From: a virus
Strand: one strand, 5' to 3'
Length of the DNA: 24,429 nt
IMG/VR virus record: IMGVR_UViG_3300021090_000514
Span: 1 to 24,429 of that record
Shown in pieces: positions 1 through 7,732 of the stretch. The position numbers and the translations under genes were made by a program. The stretch's first letter is position 1; the number at the start of each line of letters is the position of its first letter. The notes beneath the pieces are model-generated. The model was not told the origin of the DNA. It did not search any database and worked only from the letters and a program-made list of their open reading frames with translations.

Positions 1-122
1 GCGTGCAGGTTTGTCCCGGTTGGCTGTATTACGGTGACGGTGCTGCGATTCAGACTAAGTTGAGCCTTCGCGCAGAAGCAGCAAGCCAGCAACAGCACCG
101 TGAAATTTCTGGCGAGACGCAT
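1..122 (-). CDS. Exported protein, N-terminal fragment (runs off the left edge)
   Basis: Only the first 40 codons are inside the window. The ATG lies 7 bases beyond the stop of the preceding gene, with AGGAA a few bases upstream. The visible start is a signal peptide: two Arg residues, a hydrophobic core (TVLLLACC) and an AKA-Q cleavage-like site near residue 20, followed by a beta-rich start (LSLNRSTVTV). LLAC also fits a lipobox, so a lipoprotein is an alternative. The function cannot be told from this fragment. It follows another signal-peptide gene in the same operon, so it belongs to the exported cluster at the end of the tail module. Confidence 0.6.
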   Translation of the reverse strand, partial: MRLARNFTVLLLACCFCAKAQLSLNRSTVTVIQPTGTNLH

Positions 123-128
123 GGATTC

Positions 129-869
129 CTAGTTCTGATAGGTGTACCGCACTCCCTCTCCGTTCACTGTTGAGTCGATGAAGACGTCAGCCAGGTTATC
201 CACATTCAGGGTATAGGCTTCGCCCGGCCCGAGCAGTACGCCGGTACCGGTAGCGATGGTCGCATCCACGCCAGTCGCACCGACCGCGATAAACCCGGTA
301 TTGTCCGTCTGGGCCTGAATGGTCACTATCTTGGCGGCCGTGGACCCCGCCAGCGCCACGTCAGTTCCGGCCGTCGTGACTGTCGTGACTCCGTGCCCAA
401 TGCCCGTGATGTCGTGGCCGACCCGGCCAATAGCATTGGTTCCAGTGGGCAGCGCTGTCGCCACGGTGACGTTGATCGTAGATTCGTCGGAGGCCAGCGT
501 GACCGGGAGCGAGTTCGTCATGGTCTGCTGGCCGATGAGCTCAGTCGCCGCTCCCGAGGCCGAGCGCCGCAAGTTGACCCCGGCCACATAAATGGTGCCG
601 CCGCCGGTGTCAATATCGAACACGCGGGCGCCCTGCATGTTCGTGCCGTCATTCCAGCCGGCGGCCGTGCCGGTAGCTGGGAAGGCGGCACCAAAGCTGG
701 ATGAGGTGCCTCCTGCTGCGGCGCCAGCCACCACATTCACGCGCAGGGCGTTGTTGGCGTTGTCTCCGGCCGTGATGACATTCGTGCCATCCGTGAACCG
801 GACAATGTTGCCGCTAAGTTGCCCGAACGCTGGCAGGCACACGAGCAGGAAAAGCAATAGCTTTCTCAT
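129..869 (-). CDS. Exported virion-like protein with signal peptide, 246 aa
   Basis: The ATG overlaps the stop of the upstream gene (ATGA), which fixes the start. Residues 1-17 form a clean Sec signal peptide (MRKLLLFLLVCLPAFGQ). The mature part is Gly/Ala/Thr-rich and beta-like. Its last 60 or so residues (VTIQAQTDNTGFIAVG through VNGEGVRYTY) match the end of the 198-aa structural protein at 2929-3525: NTG, a VG pair, D-x-T, GxGV and a final FID..V.GEGV. I infer a tail-fibre or decoration-type protein that is secreted, or whose signal peptide has another role. The exact function is unknown. Confidence 0.75.
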   Translation of the reverse strand: MRKLLLFLLVCLPAFGQLSGNIVRFTDGTNVITAGDNANNALRVNVVAGAAAGGTSSSFGAAFPATGTAAGWNDGTNMQGARVFDIDTGGGTIYVAGVNLRRSASGAATELIGQQTMTNSLPVTLASDESTINVTVATALPTGTNAIGRVGHDITGIGHGVTTVTTAGTDVALAGSTAAKIVTIQAQTDNTGFIAVGATGVDATIATGTGVLLGPGEAYTLNVDNLADVFIDSTVNGEGVRYTYQN

Positions 870-2011
870 TTACTCTCCTTCGAGACCGGCCCCGCCGGTC
901 CCACTAGCTTCCAGGTCATGTCCCCCTGAAGCCTGTACCCGGTGGGGATGCCGTACTTGACCCTCAATTCCCCTTCCCGTTTGTCGATCTCCTGGTTGAG
1001 GGCGGTAAGCCTTACGTCCGACTTCCGCATCTCGACTTCGGAACGGAGCATGGAGACCTCGTGCTCCTTCAGCTGTAGGGCCACCTGTAGCACATTCACC
1101 TGCATCCGGCGCATCTCAAGTTCATCGTCCGAACCAACTGGGGGATGGCTGGCGATGGCGGCCGGCGGATCTGCCGCGATACTCACAAGAGGAAAGCTCC
1201 CACTCACGATGAACAGGAGGCAGGCAAGACCGGCCACCCGACGCAACCAGTTCCATTTCGATTGCGGTGCAACAACCTGTGGCCGCTCCTCCAGACTGGT
1301 AGCGCGTTTGTCTATCTCAACGACCTGGTCCCTCAAGTCGTCATACCGCTGCGAGGATTCCTTGAGGCTCGAGATGAATTTCTCGTAGAGATCGTTCAGA
1401 CGACTGCCCATAGCCTCTTGCTGCTCTGCGGCATGGCGCGATTGCTCGATGGCGCCGGCGTGGAGCTTTGCCACCTGCCCTTGCAGGCGCTCCCATTGCT
1501 GGGCGGCATCCGCCCTGGAGTCGGCGAGCGCCAATTGGAGTTCCGATAGAAAGGCCCTGGTCCCGGCAGCCTGCTCCGATTGCCGGGCCTGGATGGTCTG
1601 GACTGCCACCTTGAGAGCCTCGAATTCGTCCGGCCGGACTTCGCGCTGGGGCTGTCCGACGAGCCGGATTATGCCTCGCGCAATTCCTACCGACAGCCCC
1701 TCTCGTTCGCCCTGTGAGACTGGCAAGATCACCTGTACCCGATTCTCTGAACGGCTGGTATCGTCTGGCGAGAGGACGACTGGCAGCGCCGTAACCTCTC
1801 GCATAGCGGAAGTGATCGAGCGCTCCAGATCGGAGAGCTGCCCTCGGATCTCGACATACTCGCCGGCGTCCTTGGGTTCATCGATCATGACCGAGTAGAA
1901 TGGCGCCAGCGGATTCTCTGGGGCATTCTCGGAGACGCTCAACCCGGACTTCCCAAGCAGGGTACGGACTGCCCGGGCCGACTCGCAATCGCCTTGGATT
2001 TGGATTCTCAT
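866..2011 (-). CDS. Membrane-anchored coiled-coil protein, 381 aa
   Basis: I chose the ATG at 2011 because it forms an ATGA overlap with the upstream stop; an upstream in-frame extension exists but lies over that gene. Residues 1-120 are a mixed alpha/beta domain (starts MRIQIQG). Residues about 125-240 are Gln/Glu/Ala-rich coiled coil. One transmembrane segment lies at about 258-279 (GLACLLFIVSGSFPLVSIA). A second heptad-rich stretch runs from about 295 to 355, and the C terminus has a YGIPxGY..QGDMTW motif. This is not a recognised virion family. Its place between tail-end structural genes and signal-peptide genes suggests an envelope role such as lysis, exclusion or scaffolding of exported proteins, but that is inference. 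Confidence 0.75.
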   Translation of the reverse strand: MRIQIQGDCESARAVRTLLGKSGLSVSENAPENPLAPFYSVMIDEPKDAGEYVEIRGQLSDLERSITSAMREVTALPVVLSPDDTSRSENRVQVILPVSQGEREGLSVGIARGIIRLVGQPQREVRPDEFEALKVAVQTIQARQSEQAAGTRAFLSELQLALADSRADAAQQWERLQGQVAKLHAGAIEQSRHAAEQQEAMGSRLNDLYEKFISSLKESSQRYDDLRDQVVEIDKRATSLEERPQVVAPQSKWNWLRRVAGLACLLFIVSGSFPLVSIAADPPAAIASHPPVGSDDELEMRRMQVNVLQVALQLKEHEVSMLRSEVEMRKSDVRLTALNQEIDKREGELRVKYGIPTGYRLQGDMTWKLVGPAGPVSKESK

Positions 2012-2349
2012 GCTTGATAGGTTATCACCGCCACAGGGGTTCCAGAAACGGCCTGGAGATACGCGACGATCTGCCCTTTCGAGAACCGCGGCCACGGCAA
2101 CGTAAAGTTGCCCGTGATCGTCTCTGTGACATCGGCACGAAGGAGGTCTTCAGTGTCAGCGTCATTGTTATCGGTACGGAGCTTCATGTCGATTCCAAGG
2201 CTGGTATTGCGAATGATGATGGAGCTGCAAGCCATCGCTGCCCGAATGGGAGTCCAGGTTACATCGTCAAGGGTGATGCGCTGTTTTAGGTAGGTGGGAA
2301 TCTTGGCGAGAACTCCGGCACTCAAGGAAGGACTCCCGTTAGCGTCCAC
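2008..2349 (-). CDS. Hypothetical phage structural protein, 113 aa
   Basis: GTG start (VDANGSPS) overlapping the end of the 209-aa gene by 28 bases. The sequence is soluble and beta-rich, with ITLDDVTWTPI, IIIRNTSLGIDMKLRTDNND and a final AVITYQA strand. This looks like a small tail-accessory or fibre-attached domain, but I do not recognise a named family. The stop overlaps the ATG of the membrane coiled-coil gene, so the two are probably translationally coupled. Confidence 0.65.
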   Translation of the reverse strand: MDANGSPSLSAGVLAKIPTYLKQRITLDDVTWTPIRAAMACSSIIIRNTSLGIDMKLRTDNNDADTEDLLRADVTETITGNFTLPWPRFSKGQIVAYLQAVSGTPVAVITYQA

Positions 2350-2951
2350 GCATCAAAAGCGCAGCCCGTTACGATCTGGTCGATGTTGGCTACCGTCGCT
2401 GTAAGGCTCGCCACAATGTTCACCGCAGCAGACGTATCAGATCCCAGAAGGAGCGGGACAGCCTGGCGCAGGTTGGTGGCTGAGACTGCCACCTTCAGAT
2501 CATAGCCGGTGGTCGCAGAAACCAGATAGAAGTCGGCGCTGGAGGCAGTTCCGAGACCTGTTAGAAGAGTGGTGGTCCCGGTGCAAGCTGTCGAGGATTT
2601 CATCCGGTAGGCTACCAGGTAACCATTGGCAGCAAGCTGAAAAAGTGTTACGCTCTGGGTCAACCCGGCAGCCTTATTGGCCCCCAAAACCCCGTTGATC
2701 TGCCAGCAACCATTGGCATTTGAACAGCCGTTTGTGCCGTTGCCGATCGCTGCAACCGAGTACTTGGACCAGGATGGATACGCGCTGGCCACCTTGCCAT
2801 CGAGCTTCGCTACCGTGGGACTCGGATAGCTACCGGCGAGGTCCCCGCCAGCCACACCTCCGGTCGTGGCGCCGGGCGTGCCTCCCTGCGGACTTGCGGA
2901 TTTTGCAACCAGCAAGAGAAGCAGGACGCTAGTGAATAGCCATCGACCCAT
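2322..2951 (-). CDS. Signal-peptide protein with phage-fibre-type repeat motif, 209 aa
   Basis: The ATG lies 23 bases inside the end of the upstream gene. Residues 1-22 are a Sec signal peptide (MGRWLFTSVLLLLLVAKSAS, cleavage around SPQ). Next comes a Gly-rich stretch with GDLAGSYPSPTV, which matches the GDLxGxYPxPTV motif common in phage tail-fibre and collar proteins. The rest is beta-rich with six Cys (for example NGCSNANGCW), which could form disulfides after export. A fibre-like protein with a signal peptide is unusual. The fibre-like assignment is moderately sure; the biological role is unknown. Confidence 0.7.
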   Translation of the reverse strand: MGRWLFTSVLLLLLVAKSASPQGGTPGATTGGVAGGDLAGSYPSPTVAKLDGKVASAYPSWSKYSVAAIGNGTNGCSNANGCWQINGVLGANKAAGLTQSVTLFQLAANGYLVAYRMKSSTACTGTTTLLTGLGTASSADFYLVSATTGYDLKVAVSATNLRQAVPLLLGSDTSAAVNIVASLTATVANIDQIVTGCAFDAWTLTGVLP

Positions 2952-3525
2952 AGACCCCTTCCCCGCTCACTTCGGCGTCGATCCAGACTTGGCGAATGTC
3001 AAAGGCATTGGGGGCCCCAAACAACCAGGACTCCACGATACCTCCAGCCGTGCGGCTGGCAATGACGCCAAAACCTGTTGTCCGGTCCATGTTTGGAACT
3101 ACACCAACCCAGATTTTCCCAGTGTTGGTAGTAAGGGCCTGCATGACCCACTTCTGGCAGGGCATCGCCAGTGCGCCCGATCCGGCGATCGGACCACTCA
3201 CCAAGGTTGAATAATTCACGGTCGCCTGGGTTGGCGAGGTCAGTATTCCGGCACCAGCAAAGGCATTGGCAAAGACCACATCGAGAGTCAGGTGGGTGGT
3301 ATCCCGAACTTCAACTACCAGATGCGTACCATTAGACTCTGTCGTTCCGGTCACCCCGCTCACGGTCACGTAATCGCCAACCGACTTGCCGTGCGCCGTC
3401 GAAGTTGTGAGTTCGACGTTCCCGGTGTAGGCACCAGCGGCCCGAGAGGCTGCTCCCGATACGACCTTGACGGTGACAGCAATCAGGCCAAGGGACTTGA
3501 TATTCCCGCCCGGTGGATATGCCAA
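2929..3525 (-). CDS. Tail/head accessory structural protein, 198 aa
   Basis: TTG start with GGAGG five bases upstream; no signal peptide. The N-terminal half has a beta fold resembling phage Ig-like or tube-accessory segments (AYTGNVELTTSTAHGKSVGDYVTVSGV). The last 70 residues (QALTTNTGKIWVG through WIDAEVSGEGV) share a domain with the exported 246-aa protein nearer the left edge. This is a probable virion decoration or tail accessory component by position between the adaptor gene and the tail-end cluster. Confidence 0.7.
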   Translation of the reverse strand: MAYPPGGNIKSLGLIAVTVKVVSGAASRAAGAYTGNVELTTSTAHGKSVGDYVTVSGVTGTTESNGTHLVVEVRDTTHLTLDVVFANAFAGAGILTSPTQATVNYSTLVSGPIAGSGALAMPCQKWVMQALTTNTGKIWVGVVPNMDRTTGFGVIASRTAGGIVESWLFGAPNAFDIRQVWIDAEVSGEGVYGSMAIH

Positions 3526-3534
3526 GGTGCCCTC

Positions 3535-3738
3535 CTACTTCTTCATCCGCAGGTCGCCGTCTTCGGCTACGTTCCCGCCGACGCCGGCATTCGGCACCGG
3601 GCCGTGCTTGAGTTCCTGGCACGGCACGGTCGGGTGACCGTGAAACCTGCCACCCGAACAGGTGGCGTCAAATCCCAGGTCGGTCGGCCCCTTGTCGGGC
3701 ACCGGCTTGATTTCTTCCATCGGGCTGTTGAGTCCCAT
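3535..3738 (-). CDS. Small hypothetical protein, 67 aa
   Basis: Start chosen at the ATG 8 bases after AAAGGAG; upstream in-frame codons lie in the end of the adaptor gene. The product (MGLNSPMEEIKPVPDKGP...) is Gly/Pro-rich with two Cys, a His pair near FHGHPTVPC, and a basic tail (RMKK). It has no membrane segment and no recognised family. It lies between the adaptor and a structural gene, so it may be a minor virion or assembly protein. Confidence 0.6.
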   Translation of the reverse strand: MGLNSPMEEIKPVPDKGPTDLGFDATCSGGRFHGHPTVPCQELKHGPVPNAGVGGNVAEDGDLRMKK

Positions 3739-3749
3739 GATTTTCTCCT

Positions 3750-4733
3750 TTAATAACTCGGTGTCCAGCTCGCATGCTGCTGGAGCCACTTGCCGTCCAG
3801 GATTGGTTGTCCCTTGATTGCATCGTAGTGGCCGAGCCACTGCTTGTTGAAAATAGCGCCGTCGCGCCGCTTGAGATCGTTCACACCCTTTTTGTACTCA
3901 GCCTGCGCCGAACCGGCCATGAAGCGCCAGTCGGTTTTGCCGAGATCGGCCGGGAAGCGTGACTTGTTGGCCTCCGCCCACTGGTAGGCGAGGTAGAGGC
4001 CCCGATGCTTCAGCAGGTCATCATGCACCACGAACGGCAGCGGGTGGGTGTCATCGAACGTCGTAACCTTTACCCGGTAAGCGAAATAGTACTGCCGCGC
4101 CGTCACCGGCCAGGGCCACATCTCGAAGATCGGATAGCCGAGGGTCGCGGGGATCAGACTGTTCGAGTGCGAGACGAGGTAGAGTGGCTGCGCCCGTGCC
4201 TGCCTGCCGGGGTCGCGCTGGTCGATCCAGGACTGCGGATAGCCTGTGGTCAGCGGGTACTGGAAGATCGGGTCAACGAACGTCACCCACCGGACGAAGT
4301 TTTGCTCCGGCACCGTGATGAACACCCGGATGACCGTGTAGCTCGCGGTGGGGTTAGTCGCCTCAAAGTAGGGCCGGTCCAGTTCAAGCGTGCTGGTGGC
4401 CCCCACCGTGTAGGACGCCACCATGTAGTAAGGTGGCCCGTTGGTGTCGATGAAGATGGTGTACCCGGCTATGGTTCCAGCTATGAGGTCGAGGGCGGCC
4501 TTGGCTGCGGCATCGAGCGTGACCGTAGTTGACCCATTCACCACCGAGAGGGCTCCCGTGGTGATGGCATCGATGGTGGCTACCTGACCCTGGACGGTGA
4601 GCCACGACCAATCCAGATCCTCTTCGCAGATGTCCGACCAGGCGGCCTGAATGAGACTCTTAGAGAGGGTCGGCGGCAGGACGGGAACCCAGCCGAGAAG
4701 GTAGTTCCACAGGGTCGAATACTGGGATGCCAA
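3750..4733 (-). CDS. Head-tail adaptor-like protein, 327 aa
   Basis: TTG start; an in-frame stop lies two codons upstream, so this is the first usable start. The protein opens with a helical segment (LWNYLLGWVPVLPPTLSKSLIQAAWSDICEE), has a beta-rich middle (residues about 50-140, with GSTTVTLD and STLELDRPYF), then an aromatic helical C-terminal half (FVVHDDLLKHRGLYLAYQWAEANKSR). This architecture resembles the adaptor or head-tail connector proteins of podoviruses and siphoviruses. It follows the capsid and decoration genes as expected. The family call is by pattern, not by a decisive motif. Confidence 0.6.
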   Translation of the reverse strand: MASQYSTLWNYLLGWVPVLPPTLSKSLIQAAWSDICEEDLDWSWLTVQGQVATIDAITTGALSVVNGSTTVTLDAAAKAALDLIAGTIAGYTIFIDTNGPPYYMVASYTVGATSTLELDRPYFEATNPTASYTVIRVFITVPEQNFVRWVTFVDPIFQYPLTTGYPQSWIDQRDPGRQARAQPLYLVSHSNSLIPATLGYPIFEMWPWPVTARQYYFAYRVKVTTFDDTHPLPFVVHDDLLKHRGLYLAYQWAEANKSRFPADLGKTDWRFMAGSAQAEYKKGVNDLKRRDGAIFNKQWLGHYDAIKGQPILDGKWLQQHASWTPSY

Positions 4734-4746
4734 GGCTCACCACTTC

Positions 4747-5658
4747 CTACCCGCCAAGTGCCAGAACCCGCACGATAACGCCGGTGAAGCTCTGCCCGGT
4801 GATGGCCTGCGCCGTCGTGTTGTACTCGATCGACACATCGTCGCCATCGGTCAGGGTCCCGAGCAGCACCGTCTGGGTCGCCACGGTGACCAGCCCTGAA
4901 GGGGACAGGAAAGCTCCATTCTTCGTGATGGAGATGACTGAGCCGGTGGCCGTGAACGGTTGCGGGAGGCCAAGTTGAGACCCAAGGCCAGCCCCGACCG
5001 AAAGAGTCGCTGCCCCCTCATTGGTGACCGTAATCGACGTGATTGTGTCGAACGGCTTGAGGCCGTACTTGGCCCGGAACTTAGCCGCTCCCACCGACTT
5101 GTTCCCAGCAGTCGAAGTGATGGTGATGGTCTCGGTCTGGGCGAGACCTCGGAACGTTCCGATGACAGCAAAGCTCGACACGCCCTCGAACAGGTTGAGG
5201 GCGCCGCCGGTCGTGTTCTCGATAGTGATGCAGACGTTCCTGGGAACATCCGGGTTGAGGGCGATGAGCAGCGCCCCGGCCACCAGGGTCGAGAAAGCCG
5301 CCCGGGTCGAGACGTATTCGCCGTTGGTGACGTCGGACGCCGCATCGGTGTTCTCGGCGTTGGTATTGCCGGAACCCTTAATGTCGCCGCCTCCTGGCGA
5401 GTAGGACTGTAAGCCGCCAGCCCCTTGATTGATGACGAGTTTGCCGGTCTCGTAGTCATAGACCGGGCGGATTCCAGCCGTGATCCCAGCGGTGTTCATG
5501 CTGAGGAGATCCAGGCCGTACAGAAACGACATGCCGAAGAAATTGGCCCCGAGCGGGTAGCCCCCGGCAGGGTAGGAGCTATCCAATGTCACGTCTACGA
5601 CGTGAGCTCGCGTAGAACCAAAAACGTCATGCCGCTTGAAGGTTCGTGTGGCTGCCAT
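4747..5658 (-). CDS. Virion structural protein (decoration-like), 303 aa
   Basis: ATG start three bases after the upstream stop. The N-terminal 100 residues (DVTLDSSYPAGGYPLGANFFGM through YDYETGKLVI) align with the whole 101-aa product of the gene just upstream (LTGDTSYPSNGYSIVPQSVGL through VNSKIVV), so the two are paralogues. The remaining 200 residues are beta-rich (VCITIENTTGGALNLFEGVSSF, TETITITSTAGN). No membrane segment. A probable capsid or tail surface protein; exact role unknown. Confidence 0.7.
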   Translation of the reverse strand: MAATRTFKRHDVFGSTRAHVVDVTLDSSYPAGGYPLGANFFGMSFLYGLDLLSMNTAGITAGIRPVYDYETGKLVINQGAGGLQSYSPGGGDIKGSGNTNAENTDAASDVTNGEYVSTRAAFSTLVAGALLIALNPDVPRNVCITIENTTGGALNLFEGVSSFAVIGTFRGLAQTETITITSTAGNKSVGAAKFRAKYGLKPFDTITSITVTNEGAATLSVGAGLGSQLGLPQPFTATGSVISITKNGAFLSPSGLVTVATQTVLLGTLTDGDDVSIEYNTTAQAITGQSFTGVIVRVLALGG

Positions 5659-5661
5659 CTA

Positions 5662-5967
5662 CTAATCCCCCACAAATCTCATGCGCCAGGTGAGCGTGGA
5701 GATGTTTCCGGAGACTTCCGCCCCAGCTTGGGTGACGACGATCTTGCTGTTCACCTTGTCAAATTGGGCCATGTAGCCGCCTTGACACCACGCCGCGTTG
5801 CCGCCGCAGAGGTGAACCTCCCGAATAGTAGAGAGGCCCACCGACTGCGGGACGATGGAGTAGCCGTTGCTCGGGTAGGAGGTATCTCCAGTGAGATCCC
5901 AGATGGTCGTGAGGTGCTTGCCCCACGTGTCCTGTCCGCCCGAAATGAAGGTTTTCGTGAGCGCCAT
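5662..5967 (-). CDS. Virion structural protein, short paralogue, 101 aa
   Basis: ATG start nine bases after the stop of the previous gene. The sequence is a single beta domain (DTSYPSNGYSIVPQSVGLSTI, then FDKVNSKIVVTQAG, ending TWRMRFVGD). It is a stand-alone version of the N-terminal domain of the adjacent 303-aa protein, which suggests tandem duplication of a virion surface or decoration domain. The DxSYPxxGY pattern recurs in structural genes of many phages. Confidence 0.7.
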   Translation of the reverse strand: MALTKTFISGGQDTWGKHLTTIWDLTGDTSYPSNGYSIVPQSVGLSTIREVHLCGGNAAWCQGGYMAQFDKVNSKIVVTQAGAEVSGNISTLTWRMRFVGD

Positions 5968-5976
5968 GGCCCCGCC

Positions 5977-6576
5977 TTACGGGATGAACCGATGCGGGAA
6001 CAGGTTGAGCAGCTTGAGCGATCCGGCCACCGGCAACTCGATGAACGAGCCGACGACCAGTGCTTCGGTCGCTCCGGTCACCGCGTCATTGGTATCGGTC
6101 GTGTCAACCGTGCCGGCCGCCGTGACCGCAATGCCGATGATTCCGACCGCGGCAGTCCGCGTGAGAGACGAAGCTTTACAGAGCACCGTCGCCACGCCAG
6201 AGACCTGGATGAATCCGTAGTTTCCCTTGGTCACGGAATTCAGGCAGACCCCGGCGATGCTTCCCCCTACGGTCGGGGCGTCCATGGTCACCGCGCCCTG
6301 GCCGGGCAGATCCGGGTCCCAGTAGCACACGAGGCCCTTGGTCGGGGCGAGGGTCGTCCCGGCCTTGAACTTCACGTACTGGTACCGGCCCGAATACAGG
6401 ACTCCGATGGTCGAGTCGTAGCTGATGACCTCCCCGGTGCGGAAGTCGATGGTCTGCCCGACCTGCCCCGGAAAGCGCCCGACCCCGCCGTCTTCGGCCG
6501 CCGAGTACGCGCCGCCAGCAGCGGCGTCGTTCACGTTGTTGATGCCAGTGGCGTTGATTACAGCAATTCCGTTCAT
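5977..6576 (-). CDS. Capsid decoration-like protein, 199 aa
   Basis: Start chosen at the ATG (MNGIAVINATG) after a strong AAAGGAGAGGAG; the longer in-frame extension would overlap the end of the capsid gene. The sequence is Gly/Ala/Val-rich and beta-like: YSGRYQYVKFKAGTTLAPTKGLVCYWD, GSIAGVCLNSVTKGNYGFIQVSGVATVLCKA. The pattern of a reactive or hydrated beta barrel after the major capsid protein matches phage decoration or head-fibre proteins. I infer a capsid-associated role. Confidence 0.65.
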   Translation of the reverse strand: MNGIAVINATGINNVNDAAAGGAYSAAEDGGVGRFPGQVGQTIDFRTGEVISYDSTIGVLYSGRYQYVKFKAGTTLAPTKGLVCYWDPDLPGQGAVTMDAPTVGGSIAGVCLNSVTKGNYGFIQVSGVATVLCKASSLTRTAAVGIIGIAVTAAGTVDTTDTNDAVTGATEALVVGSFIELPVAGSLKLLNLFPHRFIP

Positions 6577-6593
6577 CTGTTTTCTCCTCTCCT

Positions 6594-7709
6594 TTAGGCG
6601 TTGTAGCCGAAGCTCTGCAGGTTCAGGCGGGGCGCAATGCACTCCAGTTGGACCGCCGCTTTGAGGTGCGCGACGACCTTAGTGTTGTCCTGCGCCATGA
6701 TGAACGGGGTGAGTCCGAAGCCGAACTCGGCATCCTCGGCCACGCGCATCAGCCAGCTACGAGTCCGCAGCCAGAAGAACACTTCGCCCGGCACGATGGT
6801 CGTGGTAGCGGGCAGGTTCGACAGGGCTGACGGCGCCGAGCCGGAAGTGAAGTTGGCGGTCAAATTCGAACCCAGGATGGCGTTCGAGGAGCCATAGACT
6901 AGCGACGGAGCGTACTCATCCTTCAGGATGATCGCCTGCATGAACCGGAAGCCAGTCGCGCCGTACACCGGGTCTTTCTCTTGCGCGAACCGCTGTTGTG
7001 GCTGGATGCGCTCGAGGATGTAGGCGAACAGGGCCTTGTTCATCACGGCCAGGTTCGGCTCTTCCTTGCCCACACACGCCCGCTGGTAGGTCTCGATCAG
7101 GTGCCGGTACTCGATCGGTCCGGCCGCTCCGGTCACGCTGTCGCCACCGAAGTAGGGGATCGAGTTCAGGCCGGCCGCGATGGCCCCGTTGCGAGCCTGG
7201 TTCCCATACGAGGTGTAAAGCCCACCGTCGTAGCCGTTCGAAACGCCATCATTCATGGCCTCGGCGAGTCCGGCGGTCTGCTTGATGCGCCCGGCAGTTT
7301 GGCCCTCTTTGTACTGCGCGATGGCCAGGATCGCGTTGAGGGTGTTCATCGCGTTCCGCAGGTCGACGTCGACCAAGGAGATGACCGCGAGCGGCCCGCG
7401 GTTCTGGACCTGGATCAACTCCTTGTACTCGGGGACGGCCACGTAGTAGTACTTGGGCAGGAAGTTCGCGCCCGAGAGCGTCTGGACGCGGTTGATGTTG
7501 AAGGAATCGCCAGGCGAGTAAGCGCCGCCGATCATGGGGGCATACAGGAACGGGAAACTCATGCTCGCCCCGCCGCCGAACGGCACCAAGCACTCGCGGC
7601 GCAGGTACGCCGTGAAGGGCGCACCTTTGAAGAATTCGTCCTCCACGACCTTCGGGTAAATCTCGCGGAGAGTTGTTGCGTTCAGTTCGTCAAAGAGTGG
7701 ATCGGCCAA
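6594..7709 (-). CDS. Major capsid protein, 371 aa
   Basis: TTG start with AGGAG six bases upstream, so a TTG start for the capsid gene looks genuine. The protein has the usual capsid length and order: an N-terminal helical arm (LNATTLREIYPKVVEDEFF), a beta region (GGGASMSFPFLYAPMIGGAY), a central helical domain (LRNAMNTLNAILAIAQ, IEYRHLIETYQRACVGKEEPNLAVMNKALFAYILERIQPQQRF) and a C-terminal beta/alpha segment. It directly follows the scaffold gene. A HK97-fold capsid is inferred from placement and length. Confidence 0.8.
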   Translation of the reverse strand: MADPLFDELNATTLREIYPKVVEDEFFKGAPFTAYLRRECLVPFGGGASMSFPFLYAPMIGGAYSPGDSFNINRVQTLSGANFLPKYYYVAVPEYKELIQVQNRGPLAVISLVDVDLRNAMNTLNAILAIAQYKEGQTAGRIKQTAGLAEAMNDGVSNGYDGGLYTSYGNQARNGAIAAGLNSIPYFGGDSVTGAAGPIEYRHLIETYQRACVGKEEPNLAVMNKALFAYILERIQPQQRFAQEKDPVYGATGFRFMQAIILKDEYAPSLVYGSSNAILGSNLTANFTSGSAPSALSNLPATTTIVPGEVFFWLRTRSWLMRVAEDAEFGFGLTPFIMAQDNTKVVAHLKAAVQLECIAPRLNLQSFGYNA

Positions 7710-7732
7710 CGTGAACTCCTGAAATCAGGCTC

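Noticed and set aside
4384-5459. Long ORFs on both strands inside the structural genes (for example 4851-5459 minus, 4960-5412 plus)
   Set aside because: Ser/Arg/Pro- or Arg/Gly-rich frames typical of GC-rich shadows; the virion gene explains the region.
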